NCBI GenBank assembly: GCA_018398585.1
Contig: JAGTTD010000010.1
Span: 28,312,638 to 28,376,637, forward strand
From: Simmondsia chinensis
Taxonomy: Eukaryota; Streptophyta; Magnoliopsida; Caryophyllales; Simmondsiaceae
Direction of reading: 5' to 3'
Length of the DNA stretch: 64,000 nt
Positions 31,574 through 43,300 of this stretch are shown piece after piece. Positions within the stretch are counted from its first letter, which is position 1. The number at the start of each line of letters is the position of its first letter. The notes beneath the pieces are model-generated. The model did no database searches. It worked only from the letters and a program-made list of their open reading frames with translations, and had not been told where the DNA came from. The translations under genes and the position numbers were made by a program.

Positions 31574-32079
31574 TTCACTATTTGATATTTGGTGTACTCG
31601 GGATAGACTCTGTGCCTTACTGGTTTCGTCGATGAAGTGCTTTGACCCTGGGATTTAGATTTGTAAAATGACGGGTTTACGTTTTGATGTGATTTTATGT
31701 TAGAACAGACTCTTCAAGAGGAGAAATGAGGTGAGATGTTGGGTCAATGTGGGTTGTAGTGATTGTTTTGGATTTTTTTTTTGTCTCATTGTAATGTCCT
31801 TTCGGTATTTGGCCAGCTTTCTTCTTTATATGTGCTGTGAAATGTATGGCCACACCAATCCTAGATATGTGTACTAATGGTATGCTCTATGGCACATGAC
31901 AAACATTCTTGCTATTAGTTACTTTGACTTCAAACTTATAATCTCATGTGCTAGTTTTTGTTGGTAATTGATATGGGTTTTGATTATTGGGGCTTAATGG
32001 CAGGTTTAGGGTACTTGTTGACTAAAGTCAAATGAGGTTTATATGTTGGGTTATGAGAAGTATGAAAAGGGTTGGCATT

Positions 32080-32780
32080 CATGAACTGGTTAAATTGCTT
32101 AAATCAAAGCTGATACCTGATGCGTGTTGTTTTTTATAAACTATGATGATTCAAAACCCCTAGTCATAGTATCAATTTTAAGCTTGGATTCCAAAAGTTT
32201 GATTTTTATCCCTTTTTGAATCATAAGGGGGGTATTTGGTTGTTTTGGAACACTATTTTTTGTAATATTGAATTTTTGTTCAAGTCGAATAGGTTTCTTG
32301 TGTTAAAGCCTTTGATTTAGTTAAACAACGTTAATCTTTTTATATGCTCCCACTTAAGAGGAAGAAAAGGATTCATTTTGGGCATTTATCAGGGAGATTA
32401 GTGATCATGGGTTGTCCCTATATTGTCTGATAGGTACTATTATTGAGTAGTTAAATTTGAAAGATAAAATAGGGGGTGCTCTAGCTCAGCCATCCCAATT
32501 TGAAAGGCTCAGATCCTTGCATTATAATATGGATATTTCAGATCTTCCCTATGAAGGCAGCTCATTTATTTGGAAGATAAATGTATCAAATTCTAGTGTA
32601 TGAGAACATCTTGATAGATGTTTAGTTCATAAACCTTGAATTCAATTTGATCCTCAAGTAGTCACTCACAATGGATACTTTTCGATTTCATGCCATTCTC
32701 TTATTAGGGTTTATACCAATTTTTTGAATTAGAGAAAAATCTCTCCCTTCAAGTTTGATCCTTCCTAGTGTTATATTGAT
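32080..32780 (+). pseudogene. LINE endonuclease remnant
   Basis: Readable pieces include a GGIWLFWN-like motif near 32230, then MDISDLPYEGSSFIWK (about 32530-32580) and LDRCLVHKP near 32610. These match the C-terminal blocks of plant L1 apurinic-like endonucleases (the DLG...G...TW, and LDR motifs). Frames shift several times. The N-terminal catalytic motifs are not clear. Confidence 0.6.
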
Positions 32781-32999
32781 AAAGTTCGAGCCTTAGTCTA
32801 CTCTAGTTAGAATCAATGTTCGTGAAGGATCCAAGATGTATTGTTTTGTTTAGAAACTCCGAGCTATTAAAAGGGGTAACAAATTCTGAGTCTCATATTA
32901 GTACTAAGTGAAGGATGAATGTTCTAGGTGATAATCTGCATCTTTGTGCGGAGAGGAAATGACTTAATCAACTCATTAAGTAACAAGAGAATCTTCTTC

Positions 33000-35040
33000 G
33001 GCATAATAAAAAAATATCGGGTCTACTCTATCATAAGAAGTGGCTGGTTGATAGGGATCGTAGCGCTAGGTTTTTTCAATTAGTTAATAAATCCCGAAAG
33101 AGTAGAAAGAGAATTATAAGACCTAAAGATTCATCAAGTATTGGGATTGATGAACAAGTAGGAATTTCTTTGTTGATTTAGGAGGAATTTAATAGAAAGC
33201 ATTGTTCGTCTAATGTAGAAAGGACGATCGACCTAGTCAACATTCATCCAATTGTATATAGAGAAATGAACGAGTCTCTAAGCAAGGAAGTTACTTGAGA
33301 GAAAATACGAATAGTTCTTTTCCAAATTAATCCATATAAAACCCCATGGCCTTATGGATTTGGGGCATGATTTTTCCAACAATTTTGGGATCTTCTTGGT
33401 ATTAACCTTATTGAAGTTGTTAATGCTTTCTTAGATAGTGTTCATCTCGTAAAAAAGGTCAATCATAATTTTACCTTGCTTATCCCTAAGGTAAAAAAAA
33501 CCCTGAGGCCCCTAATCACATCACACCGATTAGCCCTTATAATGTTATTTATAAGATAATAGGCAAGATTTTAGCTAATCGGCTTTGACCTTTGTCATTT
33601 GATTTAGTTCATCCTACCCAAGGATCCTTTGTGCCCAGTATATTGATCCATGACAATATCCTTATTGCTCATGAAATTACAATTACATTACGGCAAAAGC
33701 AAGGTCAGAAAGGATGGATGGATCTAAAGCTAGATATGGAAAAACTATATGGTAGAATTAAGTGGGATTTTCTTAAATGGGTTATTCTAAGTTTGGGCTT
33801 TTGTTTGAAATGGGTCAATTGGATTATGAGTTACATCTCCTCTTTCTCCTCTGCCTCTTACTCACTATTGATCAATGATCAACCTACTTAATGGTTCAAG
33901 CCATCTACAAGTTTATAGTAGGGGGATCCCCTATCTTCATACATGTTTATTCTTTGCATCGAGGTATTAGCAAGGCAAATCCAATATAGCATAGACTTGG
34001 GAGATCAACATTTAGGAGTTTGTATTTCTCACACTACTCTAGTCATTCCATGCCTCCTTTCTTTTTTTATTTTTATTTTTATTTTTTTACAGATGATAGT
34101 CTTGTGTTTTGTCATGCATCTATAGAAGCCCATTATAACCTTAAGACATTGTTGGACCATTACCGTTTCCAATCAGGCCAACTTGTAAATATCATAAGGC
34201 TGCGTTTGGTTCAGTTTTTTAATAGCCTAAAGCTGTGAAAAAGATCTAGTTGATGGCAAGGCTTGAGTTTGGCTTATAGAAAAGATCTTTTTACATTTTT
34301 TTTACAACTGAAATAGAAAGATGAAAAAATTATTTTATAGCTAAGCATAAAAATATGAAAAATTGGATCTTTTTCACTGCTTATTACAGAAATATCTTTT
34401 TAAAAGACTATACTAACATTAAATCTTCATCATTATGACTTACTTTGACTTGTTATCACTACCCCCACCTACCACCACAATTTTTACACCCATGAGCCGC
34501 TATGCTGACCATTCTCCACTACAATGACCAACTAGTATCATGTTTCTGTCTTATCTACCATTATTAATTAATTTATAATTATTAAATCATATTTATGATT
34601 ATAATAGATAAGTTCTTTTTTAAACTCTATCCAAACATTTTACTATGTAAAATAGATCATTCTGCAATGCACAACCAAACACTCCACCACAAATAGATAT
34701 AGATTTTAAATGGACAAATCTTATTGAAACAGACAAGCTGAAATAAGTGAACCAATCGCACCCTAAGTCCTCTATTGTCTTTTCCAAAAAACATCCCAAC
34801 TTTGCTGAGGAATCGGATTAGTGAAATATTTAGCATTAGTATGTCAACTGGATTTGGTAGATATATTGGTTGTCCTCTGATCCGTGGTAGACCAAGTAAG
34901 GAGGCGTTTAGAGGTATTCATTATAAAATCCTACAAAGCTTAACTCCTTGGAAAGCTAATATCCTGTCTAAAGCAGGTAAAACAACATTGATTCAACCCA
35001 ATTTAGAGTCTATCCCGACTCACACAATATAGTGATTTAA
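33000..35040 (+). pseudogene. LINE reverse transcriptase remnant
   Basis: Plus-strand blocks: DRDRSARFFQLVNKSRKS near 33050, FFQQFWDLLG near 33370, NHNFTLLIPKV near 33465. Then PTQGSFVPSILIHDNILIAHE and MDLKLDMEKLYGRIKWDF (33592-33891). The catalytic box appears as FTDDSLVFC near 34090 in another frame, in place of FADD. After the MITE, RYIGCPLIRGRPSK and PWKANILSKAGKTTLIQ (34775-35032) give the C-terminal part. It would copy LINE RNA at the nicked target, but stops such as TAG at 33888-33890 break it. Confidence 0.8.
34198..34763. mobile_element. Tourist-like MITE with TAA target duplication
   Basis: 566 bp with terminal inverted repeats: GGCTGCGTTTGGTTCA at the left and, reverse-complemented, GGGTGCGATTGGTTCA at the right (14 of 16 match). 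TAA flanks both sides (34195-34197 and 34764-34766), the usual PIF/Harbinger target duplication. No coding capacity. LINE reverse transcriptase sequence resumes on the other side, confirming insertion into the LINE. Confidence 0.85.
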
Positions 35041-35639
35041 GATTCCAAAGTCCATTAATGTGTTCATAGATAAAATAAGCGGGGAATTCTTTTAGAAGTA
35101 TAGAACTTTTGATAGAGGGATGCCCATGATTTCTTGAGATAAAATTTTCTGGTCTAAAGGGGTGGGCAGCCTTGGGTTAAAACGTATATTCGCGGTAAAC
35201 AAGGCTTTGTTGTGCAAATTTGGGTGGAAGGTAATTCATAACTCGAATAATTTTTAGACACAATTAGTGAGAACTAAGTATCTTCAACATGAAGACCATT
35301 TTTTTTTTTTTTCCTATGTGACTATACCCAAGGATTCTTAGGCTTGGAAAAATATTTTGGCCTATCATGGTATTATCTGAAAAGGGATTCGATGGCTAGT
35401 TGGTGATGGCTGTTGTATCTTCTTTTGGTATGATGCTTGGTGCACTCCTGCTCCATTGGCAAAATTGATAGTTGATGATTATTGCCATAAGGATCCTGAC
35501 TTAAAGGTTTCGAAGTTTATCGAAGGAGGGAAATGCAAGGTGGATGATTGAAAAGGTTCATTCCTAAAAGGCGTTTGCCTTTGATTTTGGGTATCCTGAT
35601 TGCTTATAAGCATAGATCCGATACCTTTCATTGGGGTTC

Positions 35640-35930
35640 TATAGCAAACAAAAAATTCTCAGTTAAGTCTGCTAGTTGGTTAGCTCAGGGTGTTACTTGA
35701 GAAGAGAGGAACAACTGGGCCTTCAGATGGACTTGGAAGCTTAAAGTAGCTCCCAAAATCAAGGTTTTTCTATGGCAGTTATGTTATAACTCTCTCCCAA
35801 CCCAAGCTATTTCTAGCGTTGTGAGGGCTAAGATTACCCAACACTTGTCCTCGCTACAATATAGATATGAAAACCATTGACCATGTATTTCTCCAGTGCA
35901 ATTTGTCAAACTAATGTTGGGAGATTTTGT
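35640..35930 (+). pseudogene. LINE zinc-finger-like (zf-RVT) remnant
   Basis: Frames give a WKLKVAPKIKVFLWQLCYNS-like run around 35740 and IDHVFLQCNLS near 35880. These are the conserved words of the zf-RVT region between reverse transcriptase and RNase H in plant LINEs. Confidence 0.6.
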
Positions 35931-36200
35931 TAGGGCATGTAAGAACTAGGCCTAAAATGTTGTTGGAAGGGTTTCTTAAGTGGCTCCAAGAACTCAAGCA
36001 ACTTAGTGGTTGAGATAATCTCAAAAGATTGGAGGGAGTTGCTACAGCTCTTTGGGTATTGTGGAAGACTATAAATGATTTTGTTTTAAAGAAAAACCTT
36101 CCAGTTGTGGTATGTGGTTAGTCTGATTGACATAAAGTTTGTTGAATGAATTCTAAGGAATGATGAGTGGCTCAATGCTAACAGCTAGACAAGGGGTAGG

Positions 36201-36620
36201 ATGAAAATGAGAGATAGAAATGGAATCATGTGGACACCTCTAGAGAGGAATTGGGTTAAAGTTGATTTTGATGGTGCAAAGACAAAAAACACATCTTCTT
36301 ATGGTTTTGCTATTCGGAATTGGCACGGTAAAAAAATTGATTTTGACTATGGTAGCATTGGTAACGCTCCTATTATTTTGATGGATGCTTGGGCTGCTAG
36401 AGAAGGGACTCGAAGATGTTTTAATCTGGGTTTTGACCATCTTATTGAAGGGAATAAGTTGTGGTAGTTCGAATAGTAAGACACGAATTTCCATTCCCTT
36501 GGCAAATTAAAACTATTGTTGAGTATATTTGGAATATGTTATTATAGCTTTTAAAGTATCGTATTTCTCATGTGTTTCGTGAATTTAATAAGTTCGTGGA
36601 TAGGATGGCAGTTGTAGGCT
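36201..36620 (+). pseudogene. LINE RNase H-like domain remnant
   Basis: An 88-codon open stretch includes WVKVDFDGAKTKNTSSYGFA (DG motif of RVT_3 RNase H-like domains), then AWAAREGTRRCFNLGFDHLI, where the catalytic Glu is expected. A shifted frame near 36570 has HVFREFNKFVDRMA, the conserved C-terminal block. Such domains occur at the end of ORF2 in one plant L1 group. Confidence 0.65.
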
Positions 36621-36745
36621 CTTCCCTACAAGACCAGCATAATGGCTTTTATATGCAACTTCACTGGCCTTCGTATCATGATTCGCCAGTTTTTACTAAC
36701 TTTGTTTAGTAGTTTTGACATTTTTCTTATCTTACTAAAAAAAAA

Positions 36746-37042
36746 TTCCTTTGTAATGATTAAAAAACTTGCATACGCAATTCTCAAATATTGGCAACAA
36801 TAATAGCTAATATCATGTAACCACTTTAAATAGCTCTTTTAGAATTTTTTGCCGCAAAAAACACTAATTAAGTCCATATTGTCAATCTTTCTTATGATAT
36901 GGATGACTGAAGTATAATATGATCAACTTCAAATTTAAAAAAGCTTCTTTCTATGAGCACAACTGTAATTAGAATGGTCAAAGAATTCTATAAGCAATCC
37001 ATGAATTCACAAAATTGTTCATTATGTATAAATAATTCAATA
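36746..37042. other. No gene seen
   Basis: AT-rich spacer between the LINE poly(A) and the hAT element. Confidence 0.4.
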
Positions 37043-37457
37043 CTTCAATTCAGCGACGGATCCACGCTAGGGTAAGCCCCCCCAAATTTTGAAATAAATA
37101 TTAGTAGGCATATGTATGAAGCACATGTAATAGGTTGGCTTGATGGTTTTTGCCCCTATAAGCAACTGAGGGAGCCTGTGTTTGAATCCCATAGCTCTCA
37201 TCCCCCTTTCTTTTTTTTTTTGGGTACTTTTATCTTCTTTTTTTTTTTTTTTATTAAAAACAAAATTAATTTTAATATAATAAATTACCCCACCTACCTC
37301 CCACCCCACCCCAAACCCAGACCACTTACTGTGAACGAAACCCCAACCCCCACCCCACACCGCCCCCGCCGCCTGGCCACCGGTTCGCCAGCGCCTCCGC
37401 TCCGCTGCTAGTCAGATCCTCCTCTCGCACCCACCACCAGGCATCAGCCATATTCAA

Positions 37458-37720
37458 TGTAAGTTTGGTTAATTTTTTGTCCTATTTAATAATAATATAC
37501 AATACTTTAGGGTTTTCATCTCATATATCTCTAATTAAAATTCTAATTTTATAAATTTTAGTAAGAGATATCAAATTTCTTTTTAATTGGAGAATAGTTA
37601 CTTGTCTCGAAGTTTAAATCCTTTATCGAGTTTGGAATAATATGGTCTTTGTTGCTTTGCTTAATATTTATTATTACTATATAAATTGGTTGACAATTAT
37701 TCTTGTTTATAACAGAGTTA
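37458..37720 (+). other. Possible 5' UTR intron of hAT transposase
   Basis: GTAAGTTTGG at 37459 and TTTATAACAG ending at 37714 have good donor and acceptor form. They bracket an AT-rich stretch just upstream of the transposase ATG at 37724. Not tested; a splice prediction only. Confidence 0.35.
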
Positions 37721-37723
37721 ACT

Positions 37724-37879
37724 ATGTTCAAGTACTTTAAAAGAAAATCGCCTTTGCAAGGAGATGATAATCCTTGTCCTACTAGTACTAAACAAAGTCA
37801 ACAAGAAATCAATCTAGAGGGCCTTTCTGCAGATCCAGGAAATCGAATTCGAATTCTAGCGTGGGTTTCTCAAAGTTAA
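37724..37879 (+). pseudogene. hAT transposase N-terminal fragment
   Basis: 51 codons from an ATG read MFKYFKRK and later EINLEGLSADPGNRIRI. This resembles the start of plant TTF-type zinc-finger transposases with a C-terminal hAT dimerisation domain, where a DPG.R phrase precedes the zinc finger. The zinc finger and catalytic core are absent. The frame closes shortly after the deletion junction, and the downstream dimerisation domain is in another frame. Confidence 0.65.
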
Positions 37880-38172
37880 CTAGCATTGGTGAGCTTGCAC
37901 AGAAAATGGTGGAATGTGGTAAAAATAAGTTGTATCCACAAGTTTATTTGCTCTTGACTTTGGCATTGACTTTACCAGTTGCAACTGTTATAGTTGAGAG
38001 AGTATTTTCAGCTATGAATGCCATTAAGGCCAAATGGCGTAACCGAATGAGTGATGAATGGCTTAGTGATAGTTTGATTCTCTTTGTTGAAAAAGATATT
38101 TTTGAAGATGTCAGTGTTGAAACAATTATGAAAAGATTCCAAAACATGAAAACTCGAAGGGGTTGTTTGTAA
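37861..38172 (+). pseudogene. hAT transposase C-terminal dimerisation domain
   Basis: 103 codons contain YPQVYLLLTLALTLPVATVI, then ERVFSAMNAIKAKWRNRMSD and LILFVEKDIF. This is the conserved hAT C-terminal dimerisation region (Dimer_Tnp_hAT) with the P-VAT-ERVFS signature. It lacks its own ATG at the left edge and ends with a normal stop at 38172. It is well preserved, so the deletion may be recent or the family mobilised in trans. Confidence 0.85.
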
Positions 38173-38457
38173 ATGGTTAGTACTGTTTTAGTTTATATCG
38201 GTAATAATAATTTTTGTTCATAATATGTTTATTTTATAATAATTTAAGATATAGAAATATTATTTTTTGTAATTTTTTTAATTTTTATAGTACTTTCCTA
38301 TTTGATTAGATGCGTTTTTTCTATTTTTTTTTTTTTGAGTCGTGAACTATTAAAAAAATATCGATTGTAAATTTTTTAATAATTTTTATTATGTAATTTA
38401 TTATTTTTTATTCAAGCCCCCCTACACCAAAATCCTGGATCTGCCGCTGCTTCAATT

Positions 38458-39245
38458 ACATTTTTTTCCTTGTGGAGAAACTTCTTCTACAATTTTTAGC
38501 TTTGAAAATAACCCACAAATATCACAATAAATCTCTATGCTCTTAAAGATCTTCAAGATTGGACCAACAAATCATTAAGCTCATATCATCAACCAACTAT
38601 AACTATTTAAATTTAAATAGAAACCCGAAAATCTTACATATTCTCGAAGTTGTTCAAAACAAATCTCAAGTGAAGACCATGCTTGATCAACCTCATATAA
38701 AAAATAATTCATCCCAAATTATTTTTCAGCTGACTATATGATATGTTTAATATGATTCTCATCAAAATGTCATTTTCTACTAATAGAATGCTTTTCAAGA
38801 AATTTAACTTCAATTCCTATTTTATTTACAATTTCTTAGCCCTAACCATTGATTTTCAAAATCCATCTTTTATATAACTCTTAAAAAAAGAGACCAAAGT
38901 TTTCAATTTCATATGTCGCAATACAATTAACTTTCCTTCGTCTTGGGAGCTTCACTACTTTGTGTAAGGTCAATGAGACATTCTTTTCTTTGTGGAGTTT
39001 GATACCATATAGCTTTTACACTCTCAAGACAACTAGCCCAATGTGATTGGGACAATAGTTTAATTGTAAGTCCATATATGTGGTTTTTTATGAACTTTCC
39101 ATCTCTTTGTTGAAGATGAAAACAATATCAATGTAAAAAATTGAGTATTATAAATGATTTAATTGCAAGCTTGTAGGTTGTCAGTACAGAAAAAGGGCAG
39201 TTAGGTATTCGTGTTATAGTAGGCTAGGCGAGTAGAGTTCAGTGC
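38458..39245. other. No gene seen
   Basis: AT-rich sequence without recognisable genes or repeats. Confidence 0.4.
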
Positions 39246-39477
39246 CATGGGCGAGATGCCAAAACTCCCTCATCCGAGTTCCCTCCATGGCCAGAACACC
39301 CCCATGGGTAAGTTGCCAAACCCCATCAGCCGGGTTCCATCCCTCCATATATGGCTGGAATACCCCCCATGGGCGGTGCCAAACGCCCTCAACCGAGTTA
39401 CCTCCATCGTCGAAATACCCAATGAGCAAGATGCCAAAACTTGATGGTTGAGATCCTTCTATGGGCAAGATATCACT
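39246..39477. repeat. Degenerate minisatellite, four units of 53-65 bp
   Basis: Units start at 39246, 39303, 39368 and 39421, each with CATGGGYRRGATGCCAAA-like starts (AATGAGCAAG in the last), a central CCGRGTTCC-like word and an ACCCC end. Frames through it appear on both strands only because of the repeat. It lies upstream of a TATA box at 39700 and may be part of an LTR. Confidence 0.75.
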
Positions 39478-39699
39478 TGGCTCCCTTAATGGGCGAAATA
39501 TTGCCAGAGACCATGATCACCCCCATCCAAAAAACGTCTTGGCCGAATGCCCCCTACTTAGGTCGATCCTTTCTCTCCAAAAGGATGTTGGCTATCTCGA
39601 GACTGCCACCATTGACCAACTGTCGAGTCAACAAATTGGGCTAAAGTTATGCGTCCAATGTGCCTAATGTGCCAACTGCACAATTTTTAGCCTCCACAC

Positions 39700-39707
39700 T
39701 ATAAATA
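39700..39707 (+). promoter_or_regulatory. TATA-box candidate
   Basis: TATAAATA in CACTATAAATATGAGGAGG, followed about 30-60 bp later by C/T-rich sequence as in LTR or plant promoters. No gene follows. It may belong to an LTR whose ends I could not define. Confidence 0.3.
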
Positions 39708-39779
39708 TGAGGAGGAAAATCCAGAAAAAGGGACAGGGACACTCTGGCAATGTGCCTAGATCTCGTTCCCTTCCTTCAA

Positions 39780-41500
39780 GAGTTTAAGCCTGACTCTACC
39801 TGTAAAGAACCTGCTAAAAAACCGTAAAATATAGGTATAATGATATGGATACAAAAACACAATTAATTTAAACAATGACACTATAAAAATTGAATATTGG
39901 CAAGAGAATAAAAATATGACAATTGTAAATGGCGCATAACATTTGATAACTTGATTTGATCTTAGATACATATGAGGTATGATAAAATATAAAAATATAA
40001 GTATATAAACATAGGGCTCCAAAAATTCAAAGGTCCGAACTGGATGCTTGAATTGTTTGGGGTAATGTCGAACCCTAATTAATTTAAAAATAATCCAATA
40101 AAATAAATTAATTAATAAAATATTTGTATTAATCATTTTCAAGAGGTATCAAGGGAAGAGCAAACAATGGAGGATATGCTTTGCAAATAATCATGTGGCA
40201 TGTGAAGGGGTAGGCATTCCAAGGGACAAAACGCAAACTGGGCTTGCTCTCTCTCAATAATAATGTTGGTGGGGCTGCCACGTGTCCGCAACCTTAGTGC
40301 GCTTCACGCCATCAAGTTATAATATAGTCACTTTCACAAGTACTATTTTTCTAGACAAATCATCACCAAAATTTGAAGCATGCCGGGCCGTTATACAATA
40401 CTAATGTATATATTTGGATTTTGGTGAGATTGTGAGTCTCTATTCATCCACACATACACACGACAAGTAGAGCCCCATGTGGCCTCTTTGCCTGTGGAGG
40501 AAAAGGGTCCTCTATGCCTGCTTAATCACTGTTTTTTCTTACGCGTGTCATCATACATTGATGAAATGTCATTTCCGTTATTATTAAAATAATGCTATAA
40601 CAATTGTACTCATAAAATTTAACAAAATTGCTCTGTTAGTAATAATTTTAGCATAATAATAAGATTACCCTATCATATTTTGAATATAACCAATTACTCA
40701 GAAAAGTATGCTCGATATTTAAATTTTTTTTTTTTTTTGGGCATGTTTTCCCTTCCAATGTACGGCTATAATGTTTGCAGTAATTTAATTTCATGTATTA
40801 TTAAGTTTTTAATATGTTTAGCCCAGAGGCGGATGAACATTAGTGGAACCGGGGAGCACATATTCCGTGACTTTATCACCCAATCTTTACAATTTTATAG
40901 AGGTTGGTACCAAAAATATAGAATTTGTTATATATATATATATAATATTTGCGATCTTGCATCATAACATGGTCTTCATGTGGTTTAAAGTGTTTAAAAA
41001 CGGTGTACTCCTAAGCGCATGAATTTGCCATAACTAAGTCGGGCATACAGGTGTTGTACCCTTAGAGAATCCATACAAAGTTAAATTCATGTTTATCGAG
41101 TAGTTAAAATTGGGTTTTTGTGGAGAGAGTAAATTACTAAATGAACAGAATTGAAACGATAAAAAGTAGTCAAATCAATCAAGGGCAGTTGGGGAAGTGA
41201 ATTTGGGGTGGCCTAACTCGGATCCAATGATTATATTTTACTACTACAAGAACTTTAAAGGCTTAGGTTACAAGCTCTAAGTGTAGTTTAACACTTATAT
41301 TAGAACTTAGGGTAATAAACCAGTCCAAAGGTAATAACCCACCTAATCACTCTATATTTAGCATAAGTTATGTCAATGGGACTACTTAATTCCTTTTTCA
41401 CTTCTAATTTATTGTTAATTTATATAAAAGATTGTGTTCAGGGTTGAGTACAACTTCAACATTGACTACTTGAGAAAACTTGTTATACTATGGTCCATGT
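39780..41500. other. No gene seen
   Basis: AT-rich DNA. A minus-strand frame at 39756-40142 is hydrophobic and AT-driven, not conserved as far as I can tell. A hAT-end-like word (CAGAGGCGGATG) at about 40824 has no visible partner. Confidence 0.4.
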
Positions 41501-43260
41501 TGTTATATGGTTCCTATATAGTCTATACTATATCCAAAAACAAGGCTAGAATAACTTAAACTATTAGTTAATAAGCTTGCAAATTAAAATATGTCGTTTT
41601 GGAAAATAAAAAACTAAAATGCAGCTTTAGTTTAAGGTAAAAATATTAGAATTTTACAATGGCATTTTGGCAAATAACTTGTAAATTTAAAATGGATTAA
41701 ACCTATATTTACCTATTTACCCCGACCTGGTTCCCTGCTCGCTGCCCAAACCCGGGAATCCCGCTACCTGTTTCCCCTGTGCATGATAGCTATTACCCAT
41801 TACATGAGGCTTCGAGAGGAAGTTATGTTACCATTTGATTTTTTTTAAGGTGGCGATTAAGCCACGTGTTGAGCATTGGATGCAGGGTGTTGTGTTTGTT
41901 TGGCTAAATTAGAGCCGTTGATCTATGAGATCCAACGGCTTGGAGATTGGACACGCGTCACCCAATGAGGCAATGATTTTGCGTTTGTTTTACTTTGATC
42001 TTAGAAGTTGCTTCATTACGGTATGGACGACTTTGTTTAAATGAGACCAGGATTACCGCTTTGGGCCTAAAACCCATGTTTTTCACTGTGAGAAAATTAC
42101 CTCGGTCATTTTCATTAGCTTTGCTCCTCCTTTTTCTTTCTTGGTTGCTCTTAATGCTATTCCTAGGGTTTCCATTGCTTCCAAGCTTCTTCCATGGCGA
42201 TCTTCTAGTTGTAGAGTGTTGTGATCTATGATGAGATCAGGAACACCTTGATCTCTAGCAGTGTTGCACTGTAGCATCCAGTTGGAGTTGGTATTGTGTT
42301 CTATCTCTCTTTCTTTTTCAGTTGTTTGATTTCGCTGATTTGAAGAGAGGTTTGCTATTAAGAGCCTGGGTTTGATGGAAAGCACCTTTTACTTGTAATC
42401 GATTTGATTTTTGGTTTGTAATAATAAAAGTAGAGCTCTCTAGTGCTAGGAGGAACAGTGGAGTACGCCAGTTAGGGCCGAACCACATAAATCACTGTGT
42501 TCTCTTGTTATTTCTTTTTTTGATTGTCTCTTCCATCGTCACTTGCCCTACGGTAGGAGATGGCCTTAGATAAAGCTAGATAGACTTAGTGCTCGAGGGA
42601 GGACTAGCATAGGGGTAGCAGATTGTAGCGGCCTCACATCGCCGCTTATTCTGCTATAATTGGGTTCGTAGGCGTAAAGGCCTTTTAAGCTGCACCTATC
42701 TACCTATATGCTTATTTGTCTACTGTCTACTATCTATTATCTGCCTATCTGCTTTTACTTGCTGCCTGGTATGGAAGGTTTTGCCTCGATGTCTCCTCTG
42801 GGCTGTTATATTTTGTATTGCTTGTTTTATACTATAGCTTACTCTTTTGCTTTGATACCCTATTGCTCACAGGTCACCATGACACGAAGATGACATAACT
42901 CTCAGGTTAGGGGTCCTCGGAAACAGCCTCTCTTCAGCTTCATACCCTGAAGGGGGAAGGCTGAATATATCAACAACCACCCCCCCCCGACCCCGCTTTT
43001 GTGGGAGCCCTTGAGGCACTGGATTTGTTGTTGTTGTTGTTGTCTTCTATCGTCACTTGTGAACTCGATCTCAAATCTAGGGCAGTATTTTGTTAGCATT
43101 TTCAGGGATCCCAAAAACAGTAACAGATTTGGCAACTTTAAACACTTAATACCTTATTAAGTAAACTTTTAAGATTAAAGTTTTGTTAGATTGGTTTTTC
43201 AATTATTAAAGTTGTCAAATTTGCTTTTGAACTTTAAACTAATCAGATCTGGTTTCAACA
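41501..43260 (+). repeat. 5' LTR of Tork-like element
   Basis: It starts TGTTATATGG and ends GGTTTCAACA. Without the RTE insertion and its duplicated target it is about 1,246 bp. It holds a near-palindrome AGCCGTTGATC/GATCCAACGGCT at 41913-41940 within about 85 bp that the other LTR lacks. Confidence 0.85.
42546..43042 (+). mobile_element. 5'-truncated RTE LINE insertion
   Basis: 497 bp ending in a (TTG)n tail, with the words GACCCCGCTTTTGTGGGAGC and CCCTTGAGGCACTGG, typical of plant RTE 3' ends. TCTTCYATCGTCACTTG flanks both sides (42529-42545 and 43043-43059, one mismatch). The other LTR has the uninterrupted site near 50278-50300. No coding sequence is retained. Confidence 0.88.
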
Positions 43261-43262
43261 AG

Positions 43263-43277
43263 TGGTATCAGAGTTTT
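43263..43277 (+). promoter_or_regulatory. Primer-binding site of Tork-like element
   Basis: TGGTATCAGAGTTTT lies two bases after the LTR end and matches the initiator tRNA-Met complement for its first 11 bases. Confidence 0.85.
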
Positions 43278-43300
43278 AGGTCACAAGAACTGTTTGAAAA

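Larger units (their letters stand above)
31960..36745 (+). mobile_element. L1-type LINE remnant (ORF2) with nested MITE
   Basis: Degenerate plus-strand ORF2 in the order endonuclease, reverse transcriptase, zinc-finger-like region, RNase H-like domain, ending in a short A run at 36737-36745. ORF1 was not recognised and the 5' end is approximate. A 566-bp MITE interrupts it at 34198-34763. Plant L1 elements with a C-terminal RNase H domain are known. Several dozen stops and frameshifts make it long dead. Confidence 0.8.
37051..38449 (+). mobile_element. Internally deleted hAT DNA transposon
   Basis: 1,399 bp with terminal inverted repeats: CAGCGACGGATCCACG at the left, and CAGCGGCAGATCCAGG for the reverse-complemented right end, each leading to a G/C-run-rich subterminal. 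A perfect 8-bp target duplication CTTCAATT flanks it (37043-37050 and 38450-38457), the hAT hallmark. Inside, the two ends of a transposase gene remain but the middle is deleted, so it is non-autonomous. Confidence 0.93.

Noticed and set aside
37112..37411. 99-codon plus-strand frame
   Set aside because: Lies across the hAT 5' non-coding region. Composition reflects T runs and C-rich DNA, with no domain.
39756..40142. 128-codon hydrophobic reading frame on the minus strand
   Set aside because: Rich in I, F, Y and L because of AT-rich DNA. It matches no family I know, has no promoter or neighbours, and reads like a chance frame.
43021..43042. (TTG)n as an independent microsatellite
   Set aside because: It is the terminal repeat of an RTE insertion and occurs at the same place in the other two RTE insertions.
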